From Pseudoduganella albidiflava (GTDB taxonomy: Bacteria; Pseudomonadota; Gammaproteobacteria; Burkholderiales; Burkholderiaceae_D): a DNA stretch of 64,000 nt. The notes beneath the pieces were generated by a model that saw only the letters and a program-made list of their open reading frames with translations, was not told the origin of the DNA and searched no databases. Below are positions 61,497 to 64,000 of the stretch, in pieces. The position numbers and the translations under genes are program-made. Position 1 is the stretch's first letter. Each line of letters begins with the position of its first letter. The stretch spans positions 1,860,001 through 1,924,000 of the forward strand of contig NZ_CP036401.1 of the NCBI RefSeq assembly GCF_004322755.1, given 5' to 3'.

Positions 61497-62150
61497 ATGA
61501 TGACCATCACCATTACCGCCTTCGAACATTCGCCCGACGGCGGCAAGGGACTCGCGCGGGACGTGCGCGTGCGCTGGGCGCTGGAGGAAACCGGGCAACC
61601 GTACAAGGTCCGCCTGGTGGCCAACCAGGCGATGAAGCAGCCGGCCCACCTGGCGCTGCATCCGTTCGGCCAGATTCCCACCTACGAGGAAGGCAATCTC
61701 GCCCTGTTCGAGTCCGGCGCGATCGTCTTGCACATCGTCGAACGCCACGCGGGGCTGCTGCCGCACCACGCCAATGCGAAGGCCCGCGCGATCGCGTGGC
61801 TGTTCGCCGCGCTCAATACCGTGGAACCGCCGATCGTCGAACTGTCCACCGTCATGCTGGAGGAACGCGACAAGCCCTGGTATGCCGAACGCCTGCCGCT
61901 GGTGCAGGCGCGGGTGCGCGATCGCCTGGACCTGCTCGCCACCCGCCTGGGCGACGCCGAATGGCTGGACGGCCCGTTCAGCGCGGGCGACCTGATGATG
62001 GTGTCGGTGCTGCTCAGGGCGAGATCGTCGGGCATGCTGGACGAGTATCCGAACCTGGCCGCCTATGTCGCCCGGGGCGAGGCGCGGCAGGCCTACCGGC
62101 GCGCGTTCGCCGCCCAGCTGGCGGTCAACGCGCGTACAGCGTCCGGCTGA
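61497..62150 (+). CDS. Glutathione S-transferase family protein
   Basis: A 217-residue GST. The N-terminal thioredoxin-like domain has RVRWALEETGQPYKVRLV and the cis-Pro-containing GQIPTYEE, with FESGAIVLHIVERH; the helical C-terminal domain follows with SAGDLMMVSVL. The extended N-terminus before the thioredoxin fold (SPDGGKGLARDVR) is of the type seen in YfcG/YghU-like GSTs. GAGGAG precedes the ATG at 61497; a second ATG follows immediately. Its substrate is not known. Confidence 0.92.
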   Translation: MMTITITAFEHSPDGGKGLARDVRVRWALEETGQPYKVRLVANQAMKQPAHLALHPFGQIPTYEEGNLALFESGAIVLHIVERHAGLLPHHANAKARAIAWLFAALNTVEPPIVELSTVMLEERDKPWYAERLPLVQARVRDRLDLLATRLGDAEWLDGPFSAGDLMMVSVLLRARSSGMLDEYPNLAAYVARGEARQAYRRAFAAQLAVNARTASG

Positions 62151-62292
62151 GCCAACGGCACGCTGGCTGGGCGCGGCAATCACGGACTTGATTGCAAGGG
62201 CCCGGATGCTTGAGTTCCCGGCATGGCTCTGCTACGGTGGCCAGGGCATCAGACAAGCTGCTGCTGAACAATAAGACGGAGACCTCCACGGC

Positions 62293-63999
62293 ATGGCACG
62301 ACCTTTCACGCGGCGCGCGGCGATGCACCCGCACGCCCGCTTCTCCGGCGGCCTGTTCCCCTGCCTGCCGGCTTTTCTCCTGGCCCTGCTGCTGTGCGCA
62401 TGGGCCGTGTGCATCCCGGCCGCTGCCCAGCAGCGCGTGGAAAGATACGGCATGTACGAAGTCGTCCTGAAAGGCAAGGACGCCGGCAATCCGTTCATCG
62501 ACCTGGAGCTGAGCGCCACCTTCACACGCGGCGGCGAGCGCTTCACGCCGGAAGGTTTCTACGACGGCGACGGCACCTACCGCGTGCGCTTCATGCCGCC
62601 CGCGGCGGGGCAGTGGACGTATGTCACGCACAGCAACCATCCCGACCTGGACGGCAAGACCGGTTCGTTCACCGCCGTCGAAGGTGCGAACAAGGGGCCG
62701 GTCCGCGTCGCCGACACGCATCACTTCGCGCATGCGGACGGCACGCCGTTCCGGCCGTTCGGCACCACGATCTACGAATGGGCGTTCCAGCCGGAGCCGA
62801 AGAAGCTGGAAACGCTCGCCACGCTGAAGAAGGCGCCGTTCAACAAGGCGCGCATGCTGGCGGTGCCGCCGTACAAGCCGGGCTATGTCGAAGGCCCGGA
62901 AAAGCTGAGCGAGTTCCCGTTCGTCGGCACATCTCGCGACAACTTCGATTTCTCGCGCTTCAACCCGGCGTACTTCCGCAGCCTGGAGCGCGACGTGAAG
63001 CGCCTGTCGGACCTGGGCATCCAGGTCGACCTGATCCTGTTCCGGCCCTACGACAAGGGCCAGTGGGGCTTCGACACGACCAGCGACGCCGTCAACCAGC
63101 GCTTCGTGCGCTACATGGTGGCGCGCTTCGCCGCGTTCCAGAACATCTGGTGGAGCCTGGCCAACGAGAACAGCTACATCCGGCACCTGACGGACGAGGA
63201 TTTCGACCGCTACTTCCAGATCGTGCAGAAGTACGACCCGTACCAGCACCTGCGCTCGATCCACAACGCCGACCGCATCTACGACTACAACAAGCCGTGG
63301 GTGACCCACGTGAGCCTGCAGTACTACAATGCCGTGAAGGTGTTCGGCGTGTCGCCGATGCTGCGCGACATGTACCGCAAGCCCATCGTGCACGACGAGA
63401 TCAACTACGAGGGTAACTCGCCCAGCCGCTGGGGCCAGCTGTCCGGCGAGGAACTGACGCGCCGCTTCTGGGTCGCGCTGGTCGGCGGCGCGTATGCCAC
63501 GCATGGCGAGGTGCTGGAATCGGCCAAGGTGCGCGGCTGGATCGCCGGCGGCGGCCAGCTGGCCGGCACCAGCCCGGAACGCATCGGCTTCCTGCGCAAG
63601 ATCGTCGAGGCCGGGCCGCGGCGGGGGCTCGCGCCGATCGACCAGCTGTTCGTGATGAATGCCGCCGGCGAGCCGGGCGAATACTATCTTTACTATTTCG
63701 GCGACGAGAAGCCCGCCGAATTCCCGTTCGTACTGCCGGTCAAGGGCCTGCGCAAGGGGATGAAGTTCAGGGCCGACATCATCGATACCTGGAACATGAC
63801 GGTCACGCCCGTGCCGGATACGTTCGAGATCGGCGAACCGCCGCGCTACCGGGTGGCCGACGTCGACAACCGGGTGATCAAGCTGCCGGGCAGGCCGTAC
63901 ATGGCGCTGCGCATCCAGCGCGTCGGCGACATGCCGAAGGCCGCGCCCGAGCCTGCCCGCAAGCCCGCCGCCGGCGCGATCGTCGAAGAAGAACTGTAG
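62293..63999 (+). CDS. Secreted DUF5060/DUF4038 glycosidase-like protein
   Basis: A 568-residue exported protein. After a signal segment (LPAFLLALLLCAWAVC to AAAQQ) comes a DUF5060 beta-sandwich (about 50-140: VERYGMYEVVLKGKDAGNPF, TFTRGGERF, YDGDGTYRVRFMPP), then a (beta/alpha)8 barrel of DUF4038 type (GTTIYEWAFQPE, SRDNFDFSRFNPAYFRSLERDV, SLANENSYIRHL, HDEINYEGNSPSRWG) and a C-terminal DUF5605-like beta domain. The Glu in LANENS and HDEIN are possible catalytic acids, as in GH140-like enzymes. It probably acts on polysaccharide in the envelope or outside. The stop codon is at the window edge, so the gene is complete. Confidence 0.85.
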   Translation: MARPFTRRAAMHPHARFSGGLFPCLPAFLLALLLCAWAVCIPAAAQQRVERYGMYEVVLKGKDAGNPFIDLELSATFTRGGERFTPEGFYDGDGTYRVRFMPPAAGQWTYVTHSNHPDLDGKTGSFTAVEGANKGPVRVADTHHFAHADGTPFRPFGTTIYEWAFQPEPKKLETLATLKKAPFNKARMLAVPPYKPGYVEGPEKLSEFPFVGTSRDNFDFSRFNPAYFRSLERDVKRLSDLGIQVDLILFRPYDKGQWGFDTTSDAVNQRFVRYMVARFAAFQNIWWSLANENSYIRHLTDEDFDRYFQIVQKYDPYQHLRSIHNADRIYDYNKPWVTHVSLQYYNAVKVFGVSPMLRDMYRKPIVHDEINYEGNSPSRWGQLSGEELTRRFWVALVGGAYATHGEVLESAKVRGWIAGGGQLAGTSPERIGFLRKIVEAGPRRGLAPIDQLFVMNAAGEPGEYYLYYFGDEKPAEFPFVLPVKGLRKGMKFRADIIDTWNMTVTPVPDTFEIGEPPRYRVADVDNRVIKLPGRPYMALRIQRVGDMPKAAPEPARKPAAGAIVEEEL

Positions 64000-64000
64000 G

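Overview
The window looks like chromosomal DNA of a betaproteobacterium of the Massilia / Telluria / Pseudoduganella group (Oxalobacteraceae). This is inferred from the very GC-rich coding sequence, four TonB-dependent receptors, a family-3 glycosidase, numerous LysR/AraC regulators and short-chain dehydrogenases, and palindromes of the GGGGTCAGACCCC type, which from memory are common in those genomes. There are no rRNA genes, no CRISPR array, no recognisable transposase and no phage genes. The only RNA genes seen are two identical tRNA-Gly(GCC).

Layout. (1) 1-3620: a Liv-type branched-chain amide/amino-acid ABC importer (permease, fused permease-ATPase, second ATPase), followed by a 230-bp block of palindromes. 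(2) 4161-15456: a TonB receptor, a FixJ-like regulator with Glu at the phospho-acceptor position, and a leftward operon of V4R-domain protein, acyl-CoA-dehydrogenase-fold monooxygenase, flavin reductase, Liv-type binding protein and carboxylesterase. A LysR gene and a second flavin reductase lie divergent to it. This reads as import and oxidation of an aromatic or ester substrate. (3) 15596-19701: a beta-glucosidase (GH3) divergent from a glucokinase homologue with altered signature motifs, with LacI-type operators between them, then the two tRNA-Gly genes. (4) 19731-29087: a Tat-type PLP enzyme, a siderophore-type TonB receptor with a Fur-like box, a quinone reductase, a secreted metallo-beta-lactamase-fold hydrolase, LysR, DoxX, a flavin reductase and AraC. 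(5) 29387-48447: a redox-stress and detoxification region with five short-chain dehydrogenases, WrbA, a second DoxX, pirin, an ABM monooxygenase, an aldo/keto reductase and several regulators. It is interrupted by an AT-richer sensor kinase with its response regulator. (6) 48659-57684: a compact cluster of XRE-cupin regulator, D-amino-acid (D-arginine) dehydrogenase homologue, MFS transporter, M81 (MlrC-like) metallopeptidase, TonB receptor and S12 D-aminopeptidase-like hydrolase. (7) 57840-63999: a second iron-type TonB receptor, a succinate-semialdehyde dehydrogenase, a glutathione S-transferase and a secreted DUF5060/DUF4038-type glycosidase-like protein.

The strongest candidate for an undescribed system is region 6. 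The parts expected for import and breakdown of peptides containing D-residues sit together, and the three structural promoters carry a shared TTTC-N7-GAAA-like box that could be the operator of the cluster's own XRE-cupin regulator. Two further networks are suggested by repeated non-coding DNA. A roughly 70-bp promoter module is shared by both doxX genes and pirin. A 79-bp module is shared by the quinone reductase and the F420-reductase-like gene. All functions are inferred from reading the sequence and recalled family features; no database search was run.
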